Below are positions 11,363 to 20,947 of a DNA stretch of 31,481 bases, piece after piece. Both the position numbers and the translations under genes were made by a program. Each line of letters begins with the position of its first letter. Position 1 is the first letter of the stretch. Source of the stretch: Owenia fusiformis (taxonomy: Eukaryota; Annelida; Polychaeta; Sabellida; Oweniidae); the NCBI GenBank assembly GCA_903813345.2, contig CAIIXF020000009.1, forward strand, positions 33,609,259 through 33,640,739. The letters are read 5' to 3'. A model generated the notes under the pieces. The model was not told the origin of the DNA. It ran no database searches and was given only the letters and a program-made list of their open reading frames with translations.

Positions 11363-12577
11363 GTAATTCATATATACCATACCATGTTTTCCATGTGAAA
11401 ATGATCTTAATTGAAGAGTTGCTCGGGAGATGGAATTTTTCAATCATTCTTTCAGTCCTCATGATATTTCAATCACTAGAGCAATTTCATACAACCTAAT
11501 CTTAAACCTCTAACCATTTTCAAATTTTGAAATGTTTAGTCTGAAAATTCCAAAGTTACTATGAGAAATATGACAAAATCCAAAATATCTCTAAAAACAT
11601 CACTGTTTCAAAATGTAGGAATGTAACAAATTGGAGGAACTGCCTCTGTTCAAGTTTGGTAGGATCAATTGTTTTCTTGATTTAAACCTACTAATAAGTC
11701 AAGTTGTAGGTTATAATTTGGCCTAAAGGTGCATGTTCAGTATGGCAAGTGATTTAAGACAGTGATATCTTTTACCACAAGTACTTTCTGGCCACAAATG
11801 CAGCCATTTTTATTAAGACAATATGTTCTCTTTCAATTGAAGTCACCATACTACCAAAATATCAATCCAATTATCTGAAAAATTATGGTTTAGGAAACCA
11901 CCTTGGCACTTTTTTAAAATTGTTTGGCTTATATTCTCAAAAGAGGATCTTGTTTTTCTCAATTTAAACATACCAAAAGTTTCTTCTACACTATCTTAAC
12001 AATTTCTGAAAAGGGGATGGGTATTGAAATTCGTTAAAGTTAAAAACCACATATCCCATGTTATTTTCACATAGGGAAAACTCGTGCTATCCATTGTTTT
12101 CAGCATGATTTTGGTCTTCAAAACTAAACTTTCAATACCATTCTACTTTTGAAGAAGTTTTAGACCCCTTGTTAAATAATGTTTTCATGCAATAAAATCA
12201 TAAAAAGAAGATCCACTTTTGAGCAAATAAGTTCAACATTTTGAAAAAATTGTTGACGTGGGGTCCCTTTTTATAATTTTTTGAATTGTTTGATTGATGT
12301 TTTTATCATCATGGGGACTTCACTTGAAAGAAAACATATTGTTTTTATAAAAACCACTGTATTTATGCCCAGAAAGTACTCATGGTAAAAGATATGACCA
12401 TCTAAAATCACTTGCCATACTGCATATGGACCTTTGGAGAATTAAACACTCATGTTTTATCAAAACAATGAGCACAGAAATTAAGATATAAAAGAACATT
12501 GAATCTAACTCATAAATAAATCTTACATGTCAAATATAAATCATACATGGATCATGGATGAGTGCTCTTTTTTATAG
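11363..12577 (+). other. Intron 1 of the SUEL-lectin gene
   Basis: GT-AG intron of 1,215 bases in phase 1. More than half of it is a foldback element with long inverted arms (11725-12435, listed separately). The remainder is AT-rich and shows no exon. Confidence 0.8.
11725..12435. mobile_element. 711-bp foldback element with about 160-bp inverted arms
   Basis: The left arm (11725 to about 11895) and right arm (about 12280-12435) are reverse complements over roughly 160 bases with scattered differences. Shared words include AGTATGGCAAGTGATTT, ATATCTTTTACCA, AGTACTTTCTGG and AACAATATGTT. Outer ends are AAAGGTGCAT and, inverted, AAAGGTCCAT. No transposase frame and no clear target duplication are seen. 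Confidence 0.8.
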
Positions 12578-12943
12578 AACAAAGTAAACATTCGCTGTGT
12601 GATGAAATTTCTAATAAAGAACTACAAGCTATACATCTGAAGAACAATGCTTTCCCCAATTTTGACACAGCAATCAAGGGGTCTTGCAGCTGTATAATTG
12701 AAGCACCACCCCAGGACACAATACAAATCTACAGTTTAACAGCTGAAGAAGATAAAAGAACAAATAACTTTGCCATAGCTGAAAATGGAACAACTAAATA
12801 CTCTGCATTGATGTCCGATATGTCAAAACTTGCGGAATTCCAGAATGGGACATTATTATCTAAGAGTGAGGAATCTTTAATTCTCATCACTTTGGAGCAT
12901 CGAGAGGAATCTACACGATACAAGTACTACATAACAGCTCAAG
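12578..12943 (+). CDS. SUEL-lectin receptor, exon 2 (CUB-like extracellular domain)
   Basis: Encodes residues 136-256 plus split codons. The acceptor is TTTTTTATAG before 12578 and the donor is CTCAAG|GTATGA after 12943. The exon is phase 1 on both sides, typical of a shuffled extracellular module. The sequence has cysteines near the start (SLCDE) and at GSCSCIIEAP, followed by alternating hydrophobic strands (DTIQIYSL, ESLILITLE, YKYYITAQG). This pattern resembles a CUB or CUB-like beta-sandwich, but the match is weak and the usual four-cysteine set is not clear. There are two NGT glycosylation sites. Confidence 0.8.
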
Positions 12944-13103
12944 GTATGAAATAATATATAGTATATAAAATAGTATGTATCTACATTGTACATGAGAAAG
13001 TACTAGCGTAAATACAAGAATATTATAATTGCCTTTATTTGTAATTGGAAATTGATTTTATTAGATTTCATCTTATTTGACTTAAAATCAGTACATTTTA
13101 CAG

Positions 13104-13574
13104 CAAAACAAGATGATCAGCAGCTCAAACTAACATGTGGCAATGCTGGAGAAGTGTGGAAAAAGTATGAAAACAAGATCAATCCAACAACAACAACAAC
13201 AACAACAACTACAACAACCATCACCACCACGAACAAACCAACCTCCACCACCTCCCCACCCCTTCCAACTACTACCACAACAACTACTCCTCCACCAACT
13301 CCAGAGCCTACCACATCTGCAGCAACCATAAAGCCATCACCCATGACAATCACAATACAGAAAACCACTAAAATGAGTACAAAAGAACCCCTAACAATTA
13401 CAAACAGAACAATGAACCCTACAACCATCAACAATATAACATTTGGTGACAAGACAACAGTCCACATAAACAACACAGCAGAAGACAATGATAATGACAC
13501 TATACAACAAGCTGAAAGTACTGAAACAATGATCAGGAAAACAGATGAGGAGGAAATAGCAAATGCTAACATTG
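13104..13574 (+). CDS. SUEL-lectin receptor, exon 3 (Thr-rich mucin stalk)
   Basis: Encodes residues 258-413 plus split codons. The acceptor is TTTTACAG before 13104 and the donor is CATTG|GTAGGT after 13574, again phase 1 on both sides. The first 25 residues finish the preceding domain (LKLTCGNAGEVW, one Cys). About 130 residues rich in Thr and Pro follow, including an uninterrupted run of 11 Thr, then an acidic stretch before the membrane. This is expected to be a heavily O-glycosylated stalk. Sites for N-glycosylation are NRT, NIT and NNT. The ACA/ACC codon runs (from about 13188) form a trinucleotide repeat that could vary in length. The long open frame on the opposite strand is a shadow of this repeat. 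Confidence 0.85.
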
Positions 13575-14022
13575 GTAGGTATCCAGTGAATGAACATACT
13601 GTACTGCTGTTATTCAAATCTCAAAACCAACTAATGAACACATTTATTATTAAATTGAAACTTGTACTGTAGTAATATATACTAGATAGTACAAAACATA
13701 TTTTTATATACATGTAAAACCTTTGTATATTGAACAACCCTTTGCCAAGAAAAAATGTTTAGTGTTTGTAAATGTTCACTACAGAGACTGTAATTCATAC
13801 AGAAACAAGTAGAGTATGTGCGGAGAAGGGGTATCCACTAGTGACAGGTGTTGACACTAGAGAGGTGTTCCCTAAGACAAGTTTTACTAATGTTCCGTCT
13901 CCTTTTATTTCGTCTATCATGAGTTGAAATGTTGCATTTGTGACCTGAGTAGAGGGCTATTCATAACAAGGGAAATCTCCTAGGATTGTAATTACAGACT
14001 TATATTAGATGTTCTATTCCAG
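13575..14022 (+). other. Intron 3 of the SUEL-lectin gene
   Basis: GT-AG intron of 448 bases, phase 1, between the stalk exon and the membrane exon. A 180-bp miniature element (13711-13889) fills much of it. Confidence 0.8.
13711..13889. mobile_element. About 180-bp miniature element with GTAAAACYT ends
   Basis: The left end reads GTAAAACCTTTGTATATTGAACA. The right end in reverse complement reads TAGTAAAACTTGTCTTAGGGAACA. They share the frame GTAAAAC-T-TGT-TA--GAACA. The left 72 bases are repeated in the opposite orientation at 10169-10241. Exact boundaries and target duplication are uncertain. Confidence 0.6.
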
Positions 14023-14104
14023 GTTTGATTGCTGGAAGTATCACAGGAGCATTTTTGTTCCTCTTACTAGTGGTGCTGGTAACTGTTGTCATGGTGAAGC
14101 GCAG
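14023..14104 (+). CDS. SUEL-lectin receptor, exon 4 (transmembrane helix)
   Basis: Encodes residues 415-440 plus split codons. The acceptor is TCTATTCCAG before 14023 and the donor is CGCAG|GTACAT after 14104. The exon enters in phase 1 and leaves in phase 2. It reads LIAGSITGAFLFLLLVVLVT and continues VVMVKR: a single hydrophobic helix of about 24 residues ending in basic residues. Those basics continue into RKRRE of exon 5. This fixes the topology with the lectin outside and the tail inside. Confidence 0.88.
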
Positions 14105-14296
14105 GTACATGTTGTTATGGTGACATTCTTATTTCATTCTTATGAACTTATTTATGCGCAATAAGATAACATTAAATTGATATAAAGGGTAATTGTTGAC
14201 CTGTCAATGGGTATACTGGCTAAATTATAAAGCTCTGTTTTCATAGTCCAGAAATGAACATCCTACATATTTGGAGTCAGTGATTTTGTATTGTAG

Positions 14297-15509
14297 AAAA
14301 AGGAGAGAGGGTCAAACTGCAAACCACTTAAAAGGGAGCACCAACAATGCTTTTACAGTTACAGAAGAAGGCAACCCAGAACATGCAAATGGTGTACTAC
14401 CATATGATAATTCCAGTCAACTGCAAAGTAAAGAAACTGCACAAGTTCAACTTTTTAACAACCCTTTATATAAAGAACCAACACCCCAAGATCAAACTGA
14501 TGGGGAGTCCCTACCAACAAATCCAATTGAGCTTCTAGACAATACCCTCTATGTGCCATCTGTTCCTAATGACCGAATTGGTAAAGATTCCCATCTGCAA
14601 ATTGAGCTTTTGGATAATTCTATATATGACTCTAGCTCTGATATGCTAGATGACTCAATCCATTATAGAATACAAGATGCAAGACAAGACACTGGACATA
14701 ATGATGACACTGATGAATTTGATGATAACTTTGAGACTGACCCAGAACATCTAGGATTTGTATATGATACCACTTACAATGAAACATCAACTGATAGTGT
14801 CATAAATCAAACAGAACCAGATCTGACAACCAATTATGAATATGAATCAATTGGAAATAATTCTACAACCATTTTGGACCATTCACATTCAATAAATCCT
14901 ATTGGCCAAGTTCGTAAAGATTCCCACCAGCAAATTGAGCTTTTGGATAATTCTTTATATGACTCTAGCTCTGATATGTTAGATGACTCAATCCATTTTA
15001 GAATACAAGATGCAAAACAAGACACTGAACAGAATGACGACACTGATAATGATCAATTTGATGATGACTCTGGGATTGACCCAGAACATCTAGGATTTGT
15101 ATATGATACCACTTACAATGAAACATCAACTGATAGTGTCATAAATCAAACAGAACCAGACATAACAACCAATGCTGATTATGAACCCATTGAAAATAAT
15201 TCTACAACCAACATAGACCATTCATATTCAATATATGCAAAAGAGAAAAGTACATCACCAAAAACTACATTTCCAATTAATATCAATAATTATGAGGACA
15301 TCGAACCAGATAACTTTCAACATGAAGAACCAGATGGACATGAAAATGATTATTCTGATGTTAAAGATGATGAAATGGTCCAGATGTCACAAGTTTATGA
15401 TAACAGTGAAATAGACATGAGAGAACACGGTAAACTTCATACACATAACATGGACCCCCAAGCAACAAGTGATGTTGAGCTTGTGGACAATACGATATAT
15501 AACTTATGA
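14297..15509 (+). CDS. SUEL-lectin receptor, exon 5 (cytoplasmic tail with NxxY motifs)
   Basis: Last coding exon, residues 441-844, acceptor TATTGTAG before 14297, stop TGA at 15507-15509. After a basic stop-transfer segment the tail is acidic and rich in Asn, Asp and Ser. Five motifs of the form L-(L/F/V)-(D/N)-N-x-(L/I)-Y end at Tyr 499 (FNNPLY), 526 (LDNTLY), 551 (LDNSIY), 662 (LDNSLY) and 842 (VDNTIY, three residues from the C-terminus). These resemble the FxNPxY sorting and PTB-binding motifs of LDL-receptor-family tails. Further tyrosines lie in GFVYDTTYNE (twice), YEYESI, DYEPIE and QVYDNSE. Residues 536-640 and 647-753 are an internal duplication. Adaptor binding is inferred from motif form only. 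Confidence 0.87.
14580..15233 (+). repeat. Internal coding tandem duplication in the tail exon
   Basis: Unit A (14580-14894, 105 codons) and unit B (14913-15233, 107 codons) encode nearly the same sequence. Shared segments include QIELLDNS, YDSSSDMLDDSIH, DPEHLGFVYDTTYNETSTDS and VINQTEPD. The units differ by a two-codon length change and scattered substitutions. The central 75 bases or so are almost identical at DNA level, suggesting a fairly recent duplication or gene conversion. Confidence 0.92.
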
Positions 15510-16057
15510 GATTAGAATTTAATTCATGTCTCAGTTAAATGTTTGCCTTCATGAGGCCTAGACACACATTCCTACTAAGATATTATAAAGTCATGAGATT
15601 TCCCATCTCATTAGGATTGTTAAGTAAATTTTTTTGCATACTTGACAAACATTAAACATTCCTTCACCCTATAAAGAAAACATTATATTCAAACAATGCA
15701 CATTTTGCAATTAATTATCCAAAACACCAAATGCAAGGTAGGAGTGTGTAATTCAGTATACAGTAATTATATTTTACTAGATTAGTATTTAACTAGAATA
15801 TTATGTATATTCCAGAACTCCAGTGCATGAAATTGCAAATTGTAAAATGCTTCAGCACAAATGTTGTATATTATCAATCTTATGTAGGAACAAAAACTAA
15901 TGTTGGTATTATTATTGTGCATTGTACATGTTTATAGCAAATATTCCTAGGATGAACTATATCAGGCTTATATGACATGGAAACTATGGAATATTGTTCA
16001 TATACATGTACCATGCGTTATGTGTAGGCATTACAGTTCAACGATATCTTCCACAGC
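15510..16057 (+). other. Probable 3' untranslated and downstream region
   Basis: Follows the stop codon of the SUEL-lectin gene. The first 17 bases after the stop are also conserved in the decayed copy after 17749. No canonical AATAAA was seen close to the stop, so the transcript end is undefined. Otherwise AT-rich with no exon recognised. Confidence 0.4.
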
Positions 16058-16061
16058 TTAA

Positions 16062-16617
16062 AGGCCGAGTTCCAGGAAATATTAACACAATTGAACATGT
16101 TGAACAACTAATATACATTCTTTTTGTGGCTTGGTTGAATGGCTATTAATCCCAAGTTCCGATGTGCCTCATCAAGAAGACGATAGAGTGACAAAGATTA
16201 TGTCAAGCAGAGTTAATAATTTTTGTGCAAATTTTCTTCTTGGATCGAAAAATTTTATTTTAATTCGATTAACTTACGAATTACGATAGGTGGCAAAAGG
16301 TCTAAAGATAGGTCACGTGACACAAAATAACGCATCATATGACACGAAACAATGATTTATTCACCAGATGGCGCAGTTAAATGAGGTCAATTTTACGACA
16401 AACGAAAACTGTTTAGCTCAGCTTCAATTTTGCTCTCGCAGTCGAACGAAACTGAAAGTTCTTTCGTCGATATCTAGGTGAGTGACTTTTTTCAGGCTCC
16501 GATATTTTGACAAAAGTAAGCTCTCGTCGTAGCCATTCTTAGGGGCAGGTTTGAGGCACAAACGATTTATTTTGAAGTTTTTGTAAGGAATTATTCCCCA
16601 TTTCCGGTATTGCGCCT
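16062..16617. mobile_element. 556-bp element flanked by TTAA
   Basis: Left junction TTAA|AGGCCGAGTT and right junction GGTATTGCGCCT|TTAA. The termini are inverted repeats of AGGC followed by weaker similarity, and TTAA is present at both junctions (16058-16061 and 16618-16621). TTAA duplications are typical of piggyBac-type insertion, but the short AGGC ends are not the classic CCYTTT type, so only a TTAA-class non-autonomous element is claimed. It separates the receptor gene from its decayed duplicate. Confidence 0.6.
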
Positions 16618-16774
16618 TTAAGGGAAGGTACTGACCAGTAACACTGAATGCAGCTTAAAAAGCTCAATTGGAGAAGAAGCAATAAACATAGATATATGAG
16701 AATGTTCTGAACATGACAAAAAATGATTTTTTCATTTGCAATTGAGATCATTGTAGCAATATTTCAAAATTCTA

Positions 16775-17749
16775 AAGTATATCCAATTGGTTTTAATAAT
16801 TCTGAAGATATTGAAACAGAAACCATCCAAGAAAGAGAACAAGATCGATATTCTGTACCAGAAATGATCACAGGTAGTCTGATATTAACCTTTACCATGC
16901 TGCCTTATTTCAGCAAATATATCCCACGCAACTGGCTTATTTTTCAAAGAGTGCAAAAAATGATATGCCTGGACTAAATAATTAATATCTCAATAACTAC
17001 TCAATGAATCTGGATAAAATTCTCACAAAGGGAAGATACAGTGGCCTGGCTCATGAAACAAAATGTTCTCATGAATTTTTTCGTACATTAACACGACTGG
17101 GCATAAATATACCATGAATACTCCTCCGGAATCCGCCGCTCCGCCCCTTCGTCTGGTCAGAATCCAAATCTGAATTTGCAGCGATCGAATGTTCAATTTT
17201 TCAATTCAGAAAATATTCTAGTTTCTATTTTCGATGACCGTTATCGGCTTCCAAGAGCCTAAAGAGCTCGAAATCGTAATCCATTTCCTCCACATTTTCG
17301 TTGTGTTCGTATTTGTCCACCATTTTGTACGATTCGTTCACTAAAAACGACTAAAACACTGTTTAAATTGTTGAATTGAGAATTATTTTTCGAAATATCG
17401 CCATTTCTAGGTCAACAGGAAGTCATGTTAGGCACTGAATAAATCGGGCAATCTAATTGGACAATACGAATGGCGCGAAAAAGAAAAGTTTTTAAAAGTT
17501 TGAAATCGGGCGTACGGGTCCGCCGGCAGTTGTGAGAGACATTTTAGTCTCGGCGGACGCGTCCGCCGGCAGCACGCGTCCGCCGGCAGCACGCTAAAGG
17601 TTAAAGATAATGAAATGATCCAAAACTCGCAAGTCAATGAATCCAGTGAAATTGGCATGAGAGGACTCAGTAAACTTCATACACAAAACATTAATCCTCG
17701 AGCAAATAATGATATAGAGTTTGTAGACAATGTAATATACAACTTATGA
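16775..17749 (+). pseudogene. Decayed partial duplicate of the SUEL-lectin gene's last exon
   Basis: Two blocks match the 3' end of the intact gene. Block 1 (16775-16855) aligns with 15269-15348: YPIGFNNSEDIE corresponds to FPININNYEDIE. Block 2 (17600-17749) aligns with about 15360-15509: VKDNEMIQ, SSEIGMRGLSKLHTQN and FVDNVIYNL-stop correspond to VKDDEMVQ, NSEIDMREHGKLHTHN and LVDNTIYNL-stop. The final NxxY motif and the stop are retained. About 745 bases of unrelated sequence (16856-17599) separate the blocks and no upstream receptor exons are seen. It is called a pseudogene, though use as an alternative last exon cannot be excluded. Confidence 0.75.
16856..17599. mobile_element. Insertion inside the duplicated tail fragment, with a CpG-rich end
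   Basis: This segment interrupts the alignment between the decayed copy and the intact gene. Its right part is much richer in CpG than its surroundings. Three copies of GTCCGCCGGCAG lie at 17519-17588, including two exact GCGTCCGCCGGCAGCAC units, and an 18-bp perfect palindrome lies at 17551-17568. No inverted termini or target duplication could be fixed, so mobile origin is inferred only from the interruption. A spliced intron is an alternative, since CACAG|GTAGTC and CTAAAG|GTT resemble splice borders. Confidence 0.45.
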
Positions 17750-18005
17750 GATTAGAAATGAAATCAAGTTTATCTTCATGGTTTTATTTTAAGATGTGAA
17801 GTTGGTTTTTTGCAGCTAAGGTAATAAAAAATAGGAAAGATATCGCCGATTTTATAATTGTGTTCATAATTAGAAGTCAAAAGAATAACAACTCACAAAC
17901 CATTCATACTGCAAAGTTATGAGACTACATGTCGATTCCCCTTGCCCTCATGAAATAACAATAATAACAACCAATATGTAACATTGTGCTCATCAGTATC
18001 ATTAC

Positions 18006-18127
18006 CTCCTCACTTATTTCCTTCAGTATACTAGGTTGGAGTTCCATATGTTTAAACAGTGTTCCCACGACAACACATTTCTTTCCCATCTCCAAGTTTG
18101 CAAGGGTTGTCACGGAGATATCTTTCC
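18006..18127 (-). CDS. POLD2: POLD2 exon 2
   Basis: Encodes residues 83-122 after the split Gly82. The acceptor is TTATTCCAG before 18127 and the donor is GAGGAG|GTAATG, ending at 18006. The 122 bases enter after one base of a codon and leave in phase 0. The segment [20 protein letters not shown] matches the start of the POLD2 OB-fold, where the human protein has KCCVVGTLFKAMPLQPSIL. It joins exon 1 as NKWG/KDIS and exon 3 as SEE/HNL. Confidence 0.96.
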
Positions 18128-18636
18128 CTGGAATAAGAAGTATACAGTCATGTATGTTGCTCATTGAATCATACTCATGCCCTGCATGACATGTTATTTG
18201 AATCAATAAGCCAATTTTGATGCATTTATAATCTTCAGGCTTTTTGTTTTTTTATGACAACTTGAGGTACAATACTGTAGACTGAGGCTGTCATAGTACA
18301 AGGGTCAACAACCTACATCTGACACCAGAGAAAGTTTGTTATGCAACACTAAATTTTGAAATGCCTGTAACTTTTTCCCATTTGTGAATTGAACCATCTT
18401 GGCAAATCAATGTATGGTAGCTTTGGATAAGCTTTAAAATGATATATGACACATACTATGGAGACATTGGTATATGTCTGCCTGGGGGGACACACTCAGA
18501 CCCTGTAGACCATCATCGAGAAAATTATGAGAAAATTTGCATAAAAAAGTAGATGTGGAAGACTGTATTTGTGAATTTAACTATGAACTATTAGAGGTGA
18601 AGTGTACTGTCATGTTTCTATGAAAATTATTATAAT

Positions 18637-19798
18637 ATAACCAGAACAACGGCAACGCCAAAGCATAGCGAATCCCATCGAACAGAAATGGCTGGCATTT
18701 TTACAAACGAAGCGCAAATATCATAAAACAACACACCAGAAAGGCCACCATTTTCAAAATGGTTGCTCACTAGCCAAGTGGCCATCAGAAGAAATAATAT
18801 GATTTTAAGTAGCCACCTCTAAAATTTTTGAAAAATCGCACACGTACTTGTAAAATAACACACATAAAAATGGTGGCCATTTTTCAAAATGGCCGACTAC
18901 TCCCCAAAGTTTTATTAGACAATGTGCCATGCTTAAAGTATTCACATATCAAATATGAACAAAATCGCTCCACTATTTTTCGAGTTACAGTAAAATATGT
19001 TAAAATGGCGGCCATTTTTCAAAATGGCCACCTTCTACCAAAAGCGTCATTAGAAATAGACAGTGTACCATGCTTATAGTATTCACATACCAAATATGAA
19101 CAAAATCGCTATACTACTTTTCGAGTTATAGTGAAATATGTTAAAATGGCAGCAATTTTTCAAAAATTGTTTTCAAAATGGCCTCCTTCTACCAAAAGTG
19201 TCATAGGACAGTGTGCCATGCTTATAGTATTCACATACCAAATATGAACAAAATCGCTCCACTACTTTTCGAGTTATAGTAAAATACGTTAAAATGGTGG
19301 CCATTTTTCAAAATGGCCGCCTTCTACCAAAAGTGTCTTTAGACAGTCTGCAATGCTTATAGTATTCACATACCAAATATGAACATAATCGCTCCACTAT
19401 TTTTTGAGTTACAGCAAAAATCGTAAAATGACGAGAAAAGGCCGCCATTTTTCAAGATGGCTGCCATGTGCTTCTTTAATATCTACATTTGTAGCATTAT
19501 TAATGTCCTCTATAATTTTCTTACATTTAAAACATATTGCTATTACAGTTTTACATATTGCACCTAAATTACTGTAAAATCGTCACTAAAATGGTCGCAA
19601 TTTTGAAACGAGTGGCCATTTTGAAAATCGGCTTTCGAGCAGAACTTCTACCCCAATAGGGTATATGTGTACCATGTGTGAACAAAATCAGGCCAACGGT
19701 ATTTGAGTTATTGCCCGGACGGACGGACTGACGTACGGACGGACGGACGGACGGAGGCGTTCCCTATATCCCTCCGAACTTCGTATGATGGGATAATA
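18637..19798 (+). mobile_element. Tandem-core repeat element with ACGG tract, copy 1
   Basis: Begins ATAACCAGAACAACGG and ends near GATGGGATAAT. The core has about four diverged units of roughly 135-150 bases, each containing AAAATGGCGGCCATTTTTC, a CTACCAAAAGTGTC segment and CATACCAAATATGAAC. After the core come a less repetitive part and a GGAC/ACGG tetranucleotide tract (about 19716-19755). A second copy lies inverted at 26563-27587. A tandem core coupled to an ACGG-type microsatellite resembles the pearl elements described in bivalves and other Helitron-like non-autonomous elements. No protein is encoded. Confidence 0.85.
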
Positions 19799-20137
19799 AT
19801 AATAGGAATGTTATAAAAACCCTTCAACCTTCGACCTGCACCTTCGACCTACACCTTTGACCTACACGGTGTCCAAAAAGAAAATATTATAGAAGCTATT
19901 TTTGCCGATCTCAGACCACGCAAAAGTCATATTTTCTTTCGAAACTATATAATATTTCCATACAAGGATTTCCATATAAGTCATATAATTGTAAACACCA
20001 TATATAAGTAGGACTATTAGGAAATATGTTAGAAACATTCACTCAAGTCCATGGGGGAGTCCATGTCTCAGACGTGACTAGCAGGCCTGCAGCCAGGATT
20101 TACCACATATTTGCTATACTGTATGCAGGCCGTCCAA

Positions 20138-20947
20138 TAGCCTTGCCCAAGTCGGTCTCTTTTACTTATCTTGATTTCTATTATGACCGCCTTGTACCAA
20201 AGAGAAAGCCACGAGCTTTACTGACAGTTTGTTGATGTCGGTAAAATTTGACCAATCAACGACGGCCCTGTAGCGTTAGCTCATTATTATGCACGATCAA
20301 AAACAAGTACACTTTTCACCGGGACTTTTCACGAACAAATCTTGCACGTATCTGAGCACGAATTCATCATGAAAATACAAATATTTTATCAGATAAATAT
20401 CAATGAGAGTTTAGTGGATGCCGGGGCATCGATTGGATAACCAAAGGTGAGAAGATTTCAACAATAAACGTTGAAACGATCGCTGAACATGTAGGCTGAG
20501 ATTCAATCACCGATCGACGACAACATGACCCGCTACATTGGACTAGGTCTTCGTGCATTTTTATCGCGAAATCAGTTTTAAATCAACATTGAATCGCATG
20601 ATTTAATTTATATTAATGACTCTTACTTTCCAATGTACATTTAAGTAACTCTAACGAAACACTCGATCAGATCATTGAATTTCAAGTCGTAGATGGGAAG
20701 TTTGTTTTGTTTATGCGGCTCAACCTGATAACATTTTGATTGGTCATTCAGCTTGAAGTCACACGTTCCGCCACGCGATATCTGTCAATCAATAAGATTT
20801 CGCGATACCCCTGATAGCGTAGGCATTATGGAAATCTCTAAACCGTTGAATATTTCAGCATAATGACAGCGGAGATGTATTGGATTGTACAAGGCGGTAA
20901 TAATTCAAGATCAGATAAGTAAAAAAATACCGACTTGGGCAAGGCTA
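20138..20947. mobile_element. 810-bp long-TIR element with perfect 9-bp target duplication
   Basis: Outer ends are TAGCCTTGCCCAAGTCGGT and its exact reverse complement. Weaker inverted similarity runs about 70 bases inward (ACTTATCTTGAT, ACCGCCTTGTAC). The sequence GCCGTCCAA occurs directly on both sides (20129-20137 and 20948-20956). Long inverted repeats with a 9-bp duplication fit a Mutator-like non-autonomous element; a hAT type would give 8 bp. The target is itself a repeat whose left end (CAGGCCTGCAGCCAGGATT, at about 20084) belongs to the 9473-9666 family. Confidence 0.85.

Larger units (their letters stand above)
9896..18005 (-). other. POLD2: POLD2 intron 2, host of a complete plus-strand gene
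   Basis: An 8.1-kb intron with GT-AG ends on the minus strand. It contains the entire five-exon SUEL-lectin receptor gene (10960-15509, plus strand), a decayed copy of that gene's 3' end (16775-17749) and several miniature elements. POLD2 exons 2 and 3 join exactly in phase 0 across it (SEE/HNL), so the arrangement is a nested, opposite-strand gene. Confidence 0.9.

Noticed and set aside
13117-13617. Long minus-strand open frame of 166 codons, hydrophobic and Val-rich
   Set aside because: It is the reverse complement of the Thr-codon repeats in the mucin exon; GTT/GTG runs give Val. The plus-strand frame has matching splice sites and joins its neighbours in phase.
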